Of a stretch of DNA of 31,870 bases, positions 17,305 through 24,639 are shown in pieces. Both the position numbers and the translations under genes were made by a program. Where the stretch lies: NCBI GenBank assembly GCA_044223515.1, contig JBGALV010000056.1:1-31870 (forward strand), in the 5' to 3' direction. The stretch is from SHVZ01 sp044223515 (GTDB taxonomy: Bacteria; Pseudomonadota; Alphaproteobacteria; SHVZ01). Each line of letters begins with the position of its first letter. Within the stretch, counting starts at the first letter, position 1. The notes below the pieces were generated by a model. That model was not told the DNA's origin. It saw only the letters and a list, made by a program, of their open reading frames with translations, and searched no databases.

Positions 17305-18438
17305 ATGAAGATCACCGGCCTCGACGCCTTCATCCTCACCGCGCCCGAAACCGGACGCCCGCACTGGGTCAGCCACTTCGTCGTGCCCCGCGCCAACGAG
17401 ATCCTGGTGCGGATCAAGACGGACGAAGGCATCGAGGGTTTCGGGCTCGCAACCAACTACACCTCGATCGCCGGTGCCATCCAGGCGTTCAAGACCGGGA
17501 TCGCCGAGCAAATCGTAGGATCGGATGCGCTGGCGCCAGAGCGGGTCTATCAGAAGCTCTTCGCGCTCACCTCGCAACGCCTGGCACACGAGAAGGGCTG
17601 GGGTCGCGAACCGCTGATCCGGATCGCGGCAGCGGTCGACCTCGCCTGCTGGGACATCGTCGGCAAGGCGGCGGGCCTGCCGCTCTATCGCCTCTTCGGC
17701 GGCTTCAGAGACCAGGTGCCCTGCTATGTCACCTGCGCCTACTACCGCGACGGCAAGGATCTGGCAGAACTCCGCGACGAGATCGAGAAGCTGAAAGCCC
17801 AGGGCCATACCGGCTTCAAGGGAAAGGTCGGCGGCCTGAGTCTCGCCGAAGACATAAAGCGGATGGAGGTCGTTCGCGATGTGATCGGGCCGGACCGCGA
17901 CCTCATGGTCGACGTGAACCGCGCCTGGGACCTGCAGACTGCGATCGAAGGCGCTCGCCTGCTGGAGCCGCTCAATCCGCGCTGGCTCGAGGAGCCGGTG
18001 CGGTGGGCGGACGACCGACGGGAACTCAAGCTCCTGGCCCGACGCACCCGGATACCGTTGTCAGGCGGCGAAAGCGAACTGACCAGCTACGGCTGCCGGG
18101 CGATGCTGGAAGAGCAGGCAATTCAAATCCTGCAGTTCGACTGCACGATGTCCGGCGGCTTCACCGAGGGCCGCAAACTGGCGGCGCTCTGCGAGCTGAA
18201 CCATGTCCACGTCGCCCCGCACCACGACTGCTTCATCCATGCCCAGCTCGTCGCCTCCACGCCGGCCGGGCTGATCGTCGAATCCTTCACCGATCCGGAA
18301 CGCGACCCGCTCCAGGCGGAGTTGTTCGAAAATCCGCCGAAGATCGCCAATGGCTGGCTCACCTTGAATGATGCACCGGGACTCGGCCTGACGCTTTCGG
18401 AATGGGCGGTGAAGAAATACGGCGAGCGGGTGCACTAG
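17305..18438 (+). CDS. Mandelate racemase / muconate lactonizing enzyme family protein
   Basis: A 377-residue enolase-superfamily enzyme. The N-terminal capping domain spans residues 1-125 and the barrel follows. Expected active-site residues are visible: KxK-type lysines Lys172 and Lys174 (GFKGKVGG), metal ligands Asp203 (DVNRAWD, with Asn205), Glu229/Glu230 (LEEPV) and Glu256 (GGESE), and Asp279 with His306/His307 (QFDC and APHHD). A Lys plus an Asp-His dyad is the pattern of the mandelate racemase subgroup, which includes sugar-acid dehydratases and racemases, so it may be an acid-sugar dehydratase or racemase rather than a muconate cycloisomerase. ATG 17305 begins the family-conserved region; the frame extends to 17224 but without similarity, and no clear ribosome site is seen. 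Its divergence from the box operon hints at, but does not prove, co-regulation. Confidence 0.93.
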   Translation: MKITGLDAFILTAPETGRPHWVSHFVVPRANEILVRIKTDEGIEGFGLATNYTSIAGAIQAFKTGIAEQIVGSDALAPERVYQKLFALTSQRLAHEKGWGREPLIRIAAAVDLACWDIVGKAAGLPLYRLFGGFRDQVPCYVTCAYYRDGKDLAELRDEIEKLKAQGHTGFKGKVGGLSLAEDIKRMEVVRDVIGPDRDLMVDVNRAWDLQTAIEGARLLEPLNPRWLEEPVRWADDRRELKLLARRTRIPLSGGESELTSYGCRAMLEEQAIQILQFDCTMSGGFTEGRKLAALCELNHVHVAPHHDCFIHAQLVASTPAGLIVESFTDPERDPLQAELFENPPKIANGWLTLNDAPGLGLTLSEWAVKKYGERVH

Positions 18439-18535
18439 CACCGCGATTTCCGTTTTGTACTCGTCCTTCCCGCAACGCCTGCCGACCTCGACGGTTAAGC
18501 GGCCACTTGCCGTCACCGTCGAGAGGGAGCCGGTC

Positions 18536-19045
18536 GTGAAGCGGGTTCATTTGTTGCTCATGCTGCTGCTCGGCTTCGCCCCCGGAGCATCCCTGCCCGC
18601 CGGGGCTCAGTCAGCTCCGCCCCCGACCTCGCAGGAATTCGCCGAACGCGCGTCGTCCGCCAGCCAATTTGCGATCCTGGCCAGCGAGCAGCTGCTGAAG
18701 CGCTCGACCGATCGTCGGGTACGCAAGTATGCGGAGCAGATCATCGACGACTACGAGACGGGCAAGGCCTACATCTTCGAAGCCGCCGCTTCAGCCAAGC
18801 TCAGCCTCCCCGAGAAGCTCGACAGCGACCTCCAGTCCCGCCTCGACCGACTGGCCAATGCCTCGGTGAACGAGATCGACCTCCTGTTCATGACCGAGAT
18901 GAGCCGCATGCACGGCGACGCGATCCCCCTCTTTACCGCCTATGCCCGGGCGGGCGAAAATCGCAGCCTGAGATTTCTTGCAGGCCAGGCCCTGCCGACC
19001 CTGCGCGAGCATTATTCGAACGTCCAGCAGCTCGCGTCGCGCTGA
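18536..19045 (+). CDS. DUF4142-like secreted protein
   Basis: A 169-residue protein starting at GTG 18536, chosen because it has a ribosome site (GAGAGGGAG) and is followed by a typical signal peptide: K-R, then a hydrophobic core (LLLMLLLGF), then a PAGAQS cleavage region near residue 25. The mature part is almost wholly alpha-helical and resembles DUF4142 proteins: FAERASSASQFAILAS, then LLKRSTDRRVRKYAEQIIDDY, then an HGDAIPLFTAYARAG helix. These are predicted periplasmic ferritin-like helical bundles of unknown function, often found with stress genes. The upstream ATG at 18455 would add residues before the signal peptide and is rejected. The SDR gene follows after 15 bases, probably in the same transcript. 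Confidence 0.85.
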   Translation: MKRVHLLLMLLLGFAPGASLPAGAQSAPPPTSQEFAERASSASQFAILASEQLLKRSTDRRVRKYAEQIIDDYETGKAYIFEAAASAKLSLPEKLDSDLQSRLDRLANASVNEIDLLFMTEMSRMHGDAIPLFTAYARAGENRSLRFLAGQALPTLREHYSNVQQLASR

Positions 19046-19060
19046 TCCGAAGAGAGGTAC

Positions 19061-19792
19061 ATGGCCGATTCCAGGGTCGCGATCGTCACGGGAGCGGCCA
19101 GCGGGATCGGCCGGGCAACCGCTCGCAAGCTCGTCGACGAGGGGTGGCGGATCATCGCCGTCGACCTGTCCGCCGCGAGTCTTGGACGCGTCTTCGCCCG
19201 CCAGAGGCGTCACGCCGAGATCGTTGCCGGGGATGTCGCCGAAGAGTCGACGGCGAACAATGCCGTCGCAACCGCGCTCAAGCGCTTCGGCCGCCTCGAC
19301 GGCGTCGTCTCCAACGCCGGGATCATGAACCGCGTGTCGCTCCGCCGGCACACGCTCGCCGACTGGCGGCGCATCATCGACACCAACCTGACCGCCTCGT
19401 TCCTGTTCGCCCGGGCCGCTGAAAGGCCCTTGCGCAAGTCGAAGGGCGCCTTCGTCGCGATCGCGTCGACCCGGGCGCTCATGTCGGAGCCCGATACGGA
19501 GTCCTATTCCGCTTCCAAGGGCGGCCTCCTCGCCCTCAGCCATTCCCTGGCGCTCAGCATGGCGCCCGATGTCCGGGTCAATAGCGTGAGCCCTGGCTGG
19601 ATCGAGACCAAGAATTACGCCGCCCTTCGCCGCAAGGACCACATCCAACATCCCGCTGGCCGTGTCGGCAAGCCGGACGATGTCGCCGAGATCGTCGCCT
19701 ATCTGCTCGACGGCAGTCGATCCGGTTTCGTCACCGGCGCCAACTTCGTCGTCGACGGGGGCATGACCCGAAAGATGATCTACGAGGAGTAG
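19061..19792 (+). CDS. Classical SDR-family NAD-dependent oxidoreductase
   Basis: A 243-residue short-chain dehydrogenase with a complete active site, unlike the two SDRs near the left end. The cofactor motif is TGAASGIG (residues 10-17); Asp35 at the end of the second strand suggests NAD(H) rather than NADP(H); SNAG is at 84-87; and the tetrad is Asn109, Ser136, Tyr149 and Lys153 (YSASK). The C-terminal SPGWIET and FVTGANFVVDGG segments are standard. The ATG at 19061 has a GAGAGG ribosome site. It follows the DUF4142 gene by 15 bases. The substrate is unknown. Confidence 0.95.
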   Translation: MADSRVAIVTGAASGIGRATARKLVDEGWRIIAVDLSAASLGRVFARQRRHAEIVAGDVAEESTANNAVATALKRFGRLDGVVSNAGIMNRVSLRRHTLADWRRIIDTNLTASFLFARAAERPLRKSKGAFVAIASTRALMSEPDTESYSASKGGLLALSHSLALSMAPDVRVNSVSPGWIETKNYAALRRKDHIQHPAGRVGKPDDVAEIVAYLLDGSRSGFVTGANFVVDGGMTRKMIYEE

Positions 19793-19990
19793 CTAGCGCG
19801 CGTGCGGGTTGCCGCCGCGGCTCGTCGGGTTTCCCTGGTTGCGGGTGTTCTGTTGAATGTTCGCGGCCTGGGCCTGCTTCTCGTCCACTTCCATCGGCTT
19901 GTTCGTGGGGGCCTTCGGGTCCTCGTCCTGCCGCGGCTCGCGACGCGGGCTGCGATTGGCCGGCGGGATCGGGGGCACCTTGCTGGTCAT
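19793..19990 (-). CDS. Small disordered hypothetical protein, Asn/Gln-rich tail
   Basis: A 65-residue, highly charged protein with no hydrophobic core: N-terminal SKVPPIPPANRSPR, a central acidic/basic stretch, and a tail ending NIQQNTRNQGNPTSRGG. Very similar short proteins (PPxPPANRS at the start, NxxxNTxNQG near the end) are common in rhizobia and other Alphaproteobacteria and have no assigned function. Its ATG (19990) overlaps the stop of the upstream 131-residue gene in an ATGA, so it is translationally coupled to it and probably shares its EcfG-type promoter. It ends directly against the convergent SDR stop codon with no spacer. Confidence 0.8.
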   Translation of the reverse strand: MTSKVPPIPPANRSPRREPRQDEDPKAPTNKPMEVDEKQAQAANIQQNTRNQGNPTSRGGNPHAR

Positions 19991-20382
19991 GACTTCCTCC
20001 TCGGCTTGCGGGGGCGCGGCGACTCCTCGCCCTGATCGGCGAGACCGGGAAATTCGCCCTGGTTGTCGATTGCCTCGCGCGGTTCTGCCGGCTCCTCTTC
20101 GAAGTCCAGAGGCTGCGTGGCGTTGCTTTCCGCCCGGCGAATGACTTCCTCTGTCAGCGGATCAAGACCGTCATCGTTCTCGTCGGGAAGGTCCGGACGG
20201 CTGTGGTCGATCGGCGCGAACGCCGGATCCGGCGCAACCGAGGTTTCGGTTGCCTGTCCGGGCGGTCGCGGAAATAGCTCTTCATTGACGATGGTGTCGT
20301 CGTCCGCCGGCGGCTTTGTATAGGTCTGCCATCGGCGGATCGTCTTGCCGTCGCGGAATCCGGCGCTCGGCCTGTTGGGCAT
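19987..20382 (-). CDS. Disordered acidic hypothetical protein
   Basis: A 131-residue protein rich in Pro, Glu, Asp and Arg with no transmembrane or signal segment. The N-terminal part (RDGKTIRRWQTYTKPP) is basic. The middle is strongly acidic (DLPDENDDGLDPLTEEVIRRAE near the centre, split by short Pro-rich spacers) and the C-terminus is basic (RPRKPRRKS). I do not recognise a domain and expect mostly disorder. ATG 20382 has a GGAG ribosome site; the longer frame to 20526 runs into the isochorismatase gene and is rejected. A consensus EcfG promoter ends 28 bases upstream. The gene overlaps the start of the 65-residue gene by 4 bases, so the pair is probably stress-induced together. Confidence 0.75.
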   Translation of the reverse strand: MPNRPSAGFRDGKTIRRWQTYTKPPADDDTIVNEELFPRPPGQATETSVAPDPAFAPIDHSRPDLPDENDDGLDPLTEEVIRRAESNATQPLDFEEEPAEPREAIDNQGEFPGLADQGEESPRPRKPRRKS

Positions 20383-20410
20383 CTGGCGATCTCCTTGTCC
20401 CTGAGGAGTT

Positions 20411-20435
20411 AACGCCTGCGCGCGACCGGTGTTCC
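20411..20435 (-). promoter_or_regulatory. EcfG-type general-stress promoter upstream of the two small disordered proteins
   Basis: On the minus strand GGAAC (20435-20431) and CGTT (20414-20411) are separated by exactly 16 bases, a full match to the EcfG consensus. It lies between the isochorismatase stop (20438) and the ATG at 20382, leaving a leader of about 20 bases that contains the ribosome site. The motif is seen; recognition by EcfG is inferred. Confidence 0.7.
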
Positions 20436-20437
20436 GC

Positions 20438-21040
20438 CTACGTCCAGCTCTCGAGGATCGTTGCGCACTCGGCGGTCTCGATCTGCTGCGCGAAGCGGTT
20501 GAGGTAAAGGCCCAGAAGCGCGTCATGGCCTTCGTCGGTCGAACTGCAGATCGCGTCGGTGACGACGATCACGCGGTACCCACGATCGACGGCGCCAAGG
20601 ATGGTCGCCAGCACACAGACATCGGTCTCCGCACCGGTGACGATGAGTGTATCGACGTGTTGTTCGTGCAGAAGCAGCGTGAGGGCGGGTGTCGAAAAGG
20701 CCGAGTAGGTGGGCTTGTCGACGACCCGGGCACGGGACGCGAGTTCCGCCAGGGGCGGCACCAGCTCCAGCATCGCCGGATCCAATCGTTCAAGCGTCAC
20801 CTCGCGCCAACGCTCGTAGTAGAGCCGCCAGGATCCCGGCATGTCCTCCGGACGCGGGGGCGGGATGAAGCGCGTGAAGATCGTCCGTTCGACATACCTC
20901 TCCGCGAGGGTCGCAACCACCGGCAGGACGCGTTCCATCCACGGGGCCGGCCATGGGCCGCCGGGGGCGAACAGGCGCTGCATATCGATGCAGAGATGGC
21001 GTCCGCGCTCGCCGATCGGCCCGAACGGCAGCCGATTCAT
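20438..21040 (-). CDS. Isochorismatase-family cysteine hydrolase
   Basis: A 200-residue cytosolic hydrolase of the isochorismatase/nicotinamidase-like family. The catalytic triad is visible: Asp19 (CIDMQRLF), Lys109 (VVDKPTYSAF) and Cys142 (GAETDVCVLAT); the cis-peptide VTGAETDVC region is typical. With Cys it should hydrolyse amides or imides (nicotinamidase, N-carbamoyl or similar) rather than isochorismate. The ATG at 21040 follows the upstream 68-residue gene by 3 bases, suggesting one transcript. The substrate is unknown. Confidence 0.94.
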   Translation of the reverse strand: MNRLPFGPIGERGRHLCIDMQRLFAPGGPWPAPWMERVLPVVATLAERYVERTIFTRFIPPPRPEDMPGSWRLYYERWREVTLERLDPAMLELVPPLAELASRARVVDKPTYSAFSTPALTLLLHEQHVDTLIVTGAETDVCVLATILGAVDRGYRVIVVTDAICSSTDEGHDALLGLYLNRFAQQIETAECATILESWT

Positions 21041-21043
21041 GAC

Positions 21044-21250
21044 TCAGTCCCGATGCCGGCCCTTGTCGGCCCGCGCCGGCGTCGGCGGCGGGAATTCGCC
21101 GGGATGTTCGACCGCGCGCATCAGTTCGACCGAGTCCTCGATCTCGTCCGTTACCTTCTGGTCGTCCGCATCGATTCCCGGCTCGGCCGAGGAATGCGGG
21201 CGATCGCCTCGCGCGGGCGTCCGGTCCCGGCGTGCTTTACGGATCTGCAT
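21044..21250 (-). CDS. Small hypothetical protein
   Basis: A 68-residue charged protein with an acidic centre (DEIEDSVELMRAVEH) between Arg/Pro-rich ends. I recognise no family. It is supported by a plausible ribosome site (GCGAGG, 7 bases upstream of ATG 21250), by its tight 3-base spacing to the isochorismatase gene, and by the absence of any competing gene on either strand. It could still be a chance frame in GC-rich DNA. Confidence 0.55.
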   Translation of the reverse strand: MQIRKARRDRTPARGDRPHSSAEPGIDADDQKVTDEIEDSVELMRAVEHPGEFPPPTPARADKGRHRD

Positions 21251-21282
21251 GAGTGCCTCGCAGTGACGAAGGGGTGCTCAAG

Positions 21283-21310
21283 GGAACCTAACCGGGGGGC
21301 GCAAGGTTCC
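21283..21310. promoter_or_regulatory. Palindrome with EcfG-like elements on both strands
   Basis: GGAACCT (21283-21289) and AGGTTCC (21304-21310) form a perfect 7-base inverted repeat in the 91-base divergent intergenic region. Because of the symmetry, each strand reads GGAAC-N17-GGTT, which is one mismatch from GGAAC-N17-CGTT. It could be a bidirectional stress promoter for the genes at 21250 (-) and 21342 (+), or an operator for a dimeric regulator. Confidence 0.4.
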
Positions 21311-21341
21311 AGCGCCACCAACGCATCGAGGTCCCCACCCC

Positions 21342-21974
21342 ATGACCGACAAGGCGACATATCCCCTCTGGGTGAAGCTGCCCTACCTCGCTTTCGTCAT
21401 CGTGCTGATCCCGATCTATCTCCGTCAGTACGGCCCGCAGAACTTCCTCTGGTTCTCGGACATCGCCCTGTTCGTAACGTTGCTCGCGATCTGGACCGGG
21501 AACCGCCTGCTTGCCTCCATGATGGCGGTCGGCGTCCTGCCGCTCGAGATCGTCTGGACGTTGGACTTCTTCACCGGCGGACACATCGGGCTCGCCGCCT
21601 ACATGTTCGACACCCGCCTGCCGCTGTTGCTGCGCGCAATGTCGCTCTTTCACCTGTTCTTTCCGGCAATCGTGATCTGGATGCTGGTCCGCCAGGGCTA
21701 CGACCCCCGCGCCTATTGGGTGCAGACCGCACTCGCGCTGGTGGTCCTGCCTCTCTCGTTCTTTATCGGCACGCCCGAGGAGAACATCAACTGGGTCTAC
21801 GGCCCCCTCGGCGCGCCCCAATGGATCACCTCACCGATTGCCTACCTCTTTGTTTATATGGCGTTTCTCCCGACCGTGATCTTCGTTCCGACGCACTTCC
21901 TGCTGAAGAAGGTCTTCAACGGCCCGCGCACCTACGAGGCTCAGCCGAGGCTCGGGAAGACCGCCCTCGGCTGA
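21342..21974 (+). CDS. Conserved hypothetical integral membrane protein
   Basis: A 210-residue protein with about six predicted membrane helices (around residues 12-30, 38-55, 58-75, 93-115, 127-145 and 163-187). It is rich in aromatic residues at membrane borders and has no signal peptide or soluble domain. A C-terminal basic tail (LLKKVFNGPR and beyond) should be cytoplasmic. I recognise no enzyme or transporter signature; the GTPEENINWVYGPLG loop between helices 5 and 6 is striking and may be functional. ATG 21342 opens the frame; no strong ribosome site is visible. Monocistronic, followed by a hairpin at 22002-22028. Confidence 0.85.
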   Translation: MTDKATYPLWVKLPYLAFVIVLIPIYLRQYGPQNFLWFSDIALFVTLLAIWTGNRLLASMMAVGVLPLEIVWTLDFFTGGHIGLAAYMFDTRLPLLLRAMSLFHLFFPAIVIWMLVRQGYDPRAYWVQTALALVVLPLSFFIGTPEENINWVYGPLGAPQWITSPIAYLFVYMAFLPTVIFVPTHFLLKKVFNGPRTYEAQPRLGKTALG

Positions 21975-22001
21975 GCCGATTTCTCCACCTTGGGTTGGTC
22001 G

Positions 22002-22028
22002 CCGGAGGCCGTTCCATCGCGCCTCCGG
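22002..22028 (+). terminator. Hairpin after the membrane-protein gene
   Basis: An 8-base-pair perfect stem (22002-22009 and 22021-22028, CCGGAGGC/GCCTCCGG) with an 11-base loop lies 27 bases after the stop codon and is followed by a T-rich stretch (TTGCTTTG). A plausible intrinsic terminator, although the T tract is interrupted. Confidence 0.5.
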
Positions 22029-22127
22029 TTGCTTTGTCGCCCGCCCTCCGTCGTGCCAAGATCGCTTGAAATCGCCGGCCGGACCGCGGCTGCGAAGCGA
22101 TCAGGGACTTCGACAGGAGGGGCGACA

Positions 22128-23696
22128 ATGGCCTTCGACGCATTCTCTCGCAGGAACTTCCTCAAGACCGCCGGCGGCGGGGCGCTCGCCGCAACGCTGC
22201 TTCCGGGATCGGAAGTGGTCGCCCAGGGCGGCCTCAAGATCCTCAAGAGCCGCATGTTCCAGTCGACCGAGACGCTCGATCCGGGCTGGCGCCTCGGTAC
22301 CGCCGACGACGACATCATGCGTTCGATCTGGCAGGGCCTGATCTCGGTCAAGCCGGGCAGCGAGTGGGGATGGGAAAAGCAGCTCGCCGAGGAGATCGTC
22401 CAGGAGTCTGCGACTCGCATCCGCTTCACGATGCGCAAGGGCGTCCAGTGGAGCGACGGCTTCGGCGAGGTCAACGCCGAGGACGTGAAGTTCTCCTACG
22501 AGCGTATCGCCAATCCCAACAACAAGATGGGCTACAAGACCGACTGGGAGAAGCTCGACAAGGTCGAGGTCACCGGAAGCCACTCCGGCGTGATCATCCT
22601 CAAGGAGCCGTTCCAGCCGCTCTGGACCTCGACCTTGCCGGCGGGTTCGGGCCTCGTCCTTCCGAAGAAGGCGATGGAGGCGAAGAACCTCACCAAGATC
22701 CTCACCGACGTGCCCGCCGTCTGCGGTCCCTACCGGATCAAGACGATGGAGCCGCGCCGCATCGTCGTGCTCGAGCGCAATCCGCTATGGCAGGGCGAGA
22801 AGCCTGCCTATGACGAGATCCACTACATCGTCATCCTCGACGCCAACGCCGGCGAGATCGCCTACGAAGCCGGCGAGATCGACTTCGCGCAGCTGCCGAT
22901 CGCCTCGGTCGCGCGCCTGCAGAAGAAGATGCCGCCGAAGTCGAAGCTCATCGTCAAGCCGTCGCTCGCCTACTGGTGGCTCGGCATGCAGAGCGAGGAA
23001 GGGCCGTTCAAGGACATCCGCGTGCGCCAGGCGGTCCAGTACGGCATCGACGTCGACATGGTCCTGGATGCAGCGTTCTTCGGCGTCGCCACCCGGTCCA
23101 CGGGCATCATCGCGCCCGGCATCCTCGGCCACCGGCCGAAGAACCTGATCGACAAGATGGACCTCGACAAGGCGAAGAAGCTGCTGGCCGAGGCCGGCTT
23201 TCCGAACGGCTTCAAGACCGACATCGGCGTCCGCAACTCGGCCGAGTTCGTCAACGCGGCGCAGGCGGTGGCCGCGAGCCTCGCCAAGATCGGCATCCAG
23301 GCCGACGTGCGCCCGTTCGACGGCGGCTCGCAGAAGGCGCTGGCCGGCGACAAGAACGGCAAGTGGAAGGAGATGGGCCTTCACATCGTCCGCTTCTCGA
23401 TGCAGCCCGACCCGTCCTGGGCGACCGCCTGGTTCGTCTCCGAGCAGGTCGGCGAATGGAACTGGGAGCGCTTCCGCAATCCCGAGTTCGACAAGCTGCA
23501 CCAGACGCTCACGAGCGAACTGGACGACAAGAAACGCGCCGAAGGCTACATCCGCATGCAGGACCTCATGGAGCAGTCCGGTTCCTATGTGTTCCTCACG
23601 CATGCGGTGAACGCCGTCATTCACCGCGACACGGTGGTGCCGGCGCTGTCACCGGACGCGCAGCGGCAGTTCTTCCAACGGTTCAAGCCGGCCTAA
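22128..23696 (+). CDS. Peptide/opine-type ABC transporter substrate-binding protein (Tat-exported)
   Basis: A 522-residue periplasmic binding protein of the SBP_bac_5 (DppA/OppA) class. The N-terminus has a twin-arginine signal: SRRNFLK at residues 7-13, then a hydrophobic Ala/Leu-rich stretch and a VVAQ cleavage region near 31-34, so it should be exported folded. The mature part shows the family pattern, for example FTMRKGVQWSDG, with NAEDVKFSYERI following, and later DIRVRQAVQYGID and KKLLAEAGFPNG. The ATG at 22128 has an excellent ribosome site (AGGAGGGG), unlike the permease behind it. It is the first gene of an ABC importer operon and is followed by a strong hairpin before the DppC-like gene. 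The ligand is probably a peptide or modified amino acid, given the downstream M20 amidohydrolase. Confidence 0.95.
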   Translation: MAFDAFSRRNFLKTAGGGALAATLLPGSEVVAQGGLKILKSRMFQSTETLDPGWRLGTADDDIMRSIWQGLISVKPGSEWGWEKQLAEEIVQESATRIRFTMRKGVQWSDGFGEVNAEDVKFSYERIANPNNKMGYKTDWEKLDKVEVTGSHSGVIILKEPFQPLWTSTLPAGSGLVLPKKAMEAKNLTKILTDVPAVCGPYRIKTMEPRRIVVLERNPLWQGEKPAYDEIHYIVILDANAGEIAYEAGEIDFAQLPIASVARLQKKMPPKSKLIVKPSLAYWWLGMQSEEGPFKDIRVRQAVQYGIDVDMVLDAAFFGVATRSTGIIAPGILGHRPKNLIDKMDLDKAKKLLAEAGFPNGFKTDIGVRNSAEFVNAAQAVAASLAKIGIQADVRPFDGGSQKALAGDKNGKWKEMGLHIVRFSMQPDPSWATAWFVSEQVGEWNWERFRNPEFDKLHQTLTSELDDKKRAEGYIRMQDLMEQSGSYVFLTHAVNAVIHRDTVVPALSPDAQRQFFQRFKPA

Positions 23697-23714
23697 GCGC
23701 CAGGGGCTGAAAAT

Positions 23715-23746
23715 CGATGGCCGTCGCTCCCAAGCGGCGGCCATCG
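23715..23746 (+). promoter_or_regulatory. Intercistronic hairpin between binding-protein and permease genes
   Basis: A 14-base-pair stem (23715-23728 and 23733-23746, one G-U pair) with a 4-base loop CCCA fills most of the 61-base gap. It ends 11 bases before the permease ATG, which has no ribosome site of its own. Such hairpins usually protect the binding-protein mRNA or attenuate read-through, so that binding protein greatly exceeds permease. No T tract follows. Confidence 0.65.
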
Positions 23747-23757
23747 CCTTATCCGTC

Positions 23758-24639
23758 ATGACCGCGCAGACCGCCAACTCGATCCCTACCTCGACCGAAC
23801 GCGCCTGGTTGACCTTCGCGCGCAAGCTCGCGCGCGACCCGCTCGGCCTTCTCGGCTTCGTCATCGTCGTGGCGCTGGTGCTGAGCGCGATCTTCGCCGA
23901 CTTGCTTGCGACCCATGATCCGTTCCAGATGGCGCCGCGCCAGCGCATGCAGGATCCGAGCGCCGCGCATCTGCTCGGCACCGACCAGCTTGGCCGAGAC
24001 GTCTACAGCCGCGTGATCTACGGCGGGCGGATCGCGCTCTGGGTATCGCTGGTCGCGGTGGGCCTGTCGCTGCTGGGCGGCCTCGTGCTCGGCATGCTCG
24101 CCGGCTACGGGCCGCGCTGGCTAGACAACGCTCTCCTCCTGATCTTCGACGCTGTCCGCTCCTTCCCGACGATCATGTTCGCGCTGGCGATGGTGACCCT
24201 GCTGAGCCCGAGCCTCGGCACCATCATCACCATCGTCGTCGTCACCTCGATCCCGGTCTACGGACGCATCATCCGCATCCAGACGCTGTCGATGAAAGAG
24301 ACCGAGTTCATCCTGGCTGAGCGTGCGCTTGGCGCGGGGCCCATCCGGATCCTCTTCTCGCACATCCTGCCGAACGTCATCGGCCCGCTGCTGATCCTCG
24401 CCAGCATGGAGATCCCGGTCGTAATCACGATCGAAGCCGGCCTCTCCTTCCTCGGTCTCGGTGTCCGCCCGCCGACGCCGACCTGGGGCTCGATCCTGCA
24501 GGACGGCTATCAGTACATCCGCGACACGCCTTGGCTGGTGATCGCGGGCGGGTTGCCGCTGATCCTGACCACGCTGGGCTTCACCTTCCTCGGCGAAGCG
24601 CTTCGCGACGCCTTCGACCCCAAGCTCAACCGGCCCTAG
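23758..24639 (+). CDS. ABC transporter permease, DppC/OppC-like
   Basis: A 293-residue inner-membrane permease of the dipeptide/oligopeptide class. The N-terminal helix and the OppC-type loop are followed by the signature GTDQLGRDVYSRVIYGGR (about residues 74-91). About six membrane helices follow, and the cytoplasmic EAA loop that contacts the ATPases appears as ERALGAGPIRILFSHILPN. The start ATG 23758 has no recognisable ribosome site and lies just behind the hairpin at 23715-23746. The stop TAG shares one base with the GTG of the next gene. Its usual partner DppB is not next to it but is encoded on the other strand at 28233-29177. Confidence 0.95.
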   Translation: MTAQTANSIPTSTERAWLTFARKLARDPLGLLGFVIVVALVLSAIFADLLATHDPFQMAPRQRMQDPSAAHLLGTDQLGRDVYSRVIYGGRIALWVSLVAVGLSLLGGLVLGMLAGYGPRWLDNALLLIFDAVRSFPTIMFALAMVTLLSPSLGTIITIVVVTSIPVYGRIIRIQTLSMKETEFILAERALGAGPIRILFSHILPNVIGPLLILASMEIPVVITIEAGLSFLGLGVRPPTPTWGSILQDGYQYIRDTPWLVIAGGLPLILTTLGFTFLGEALRDAFDPKLNRP

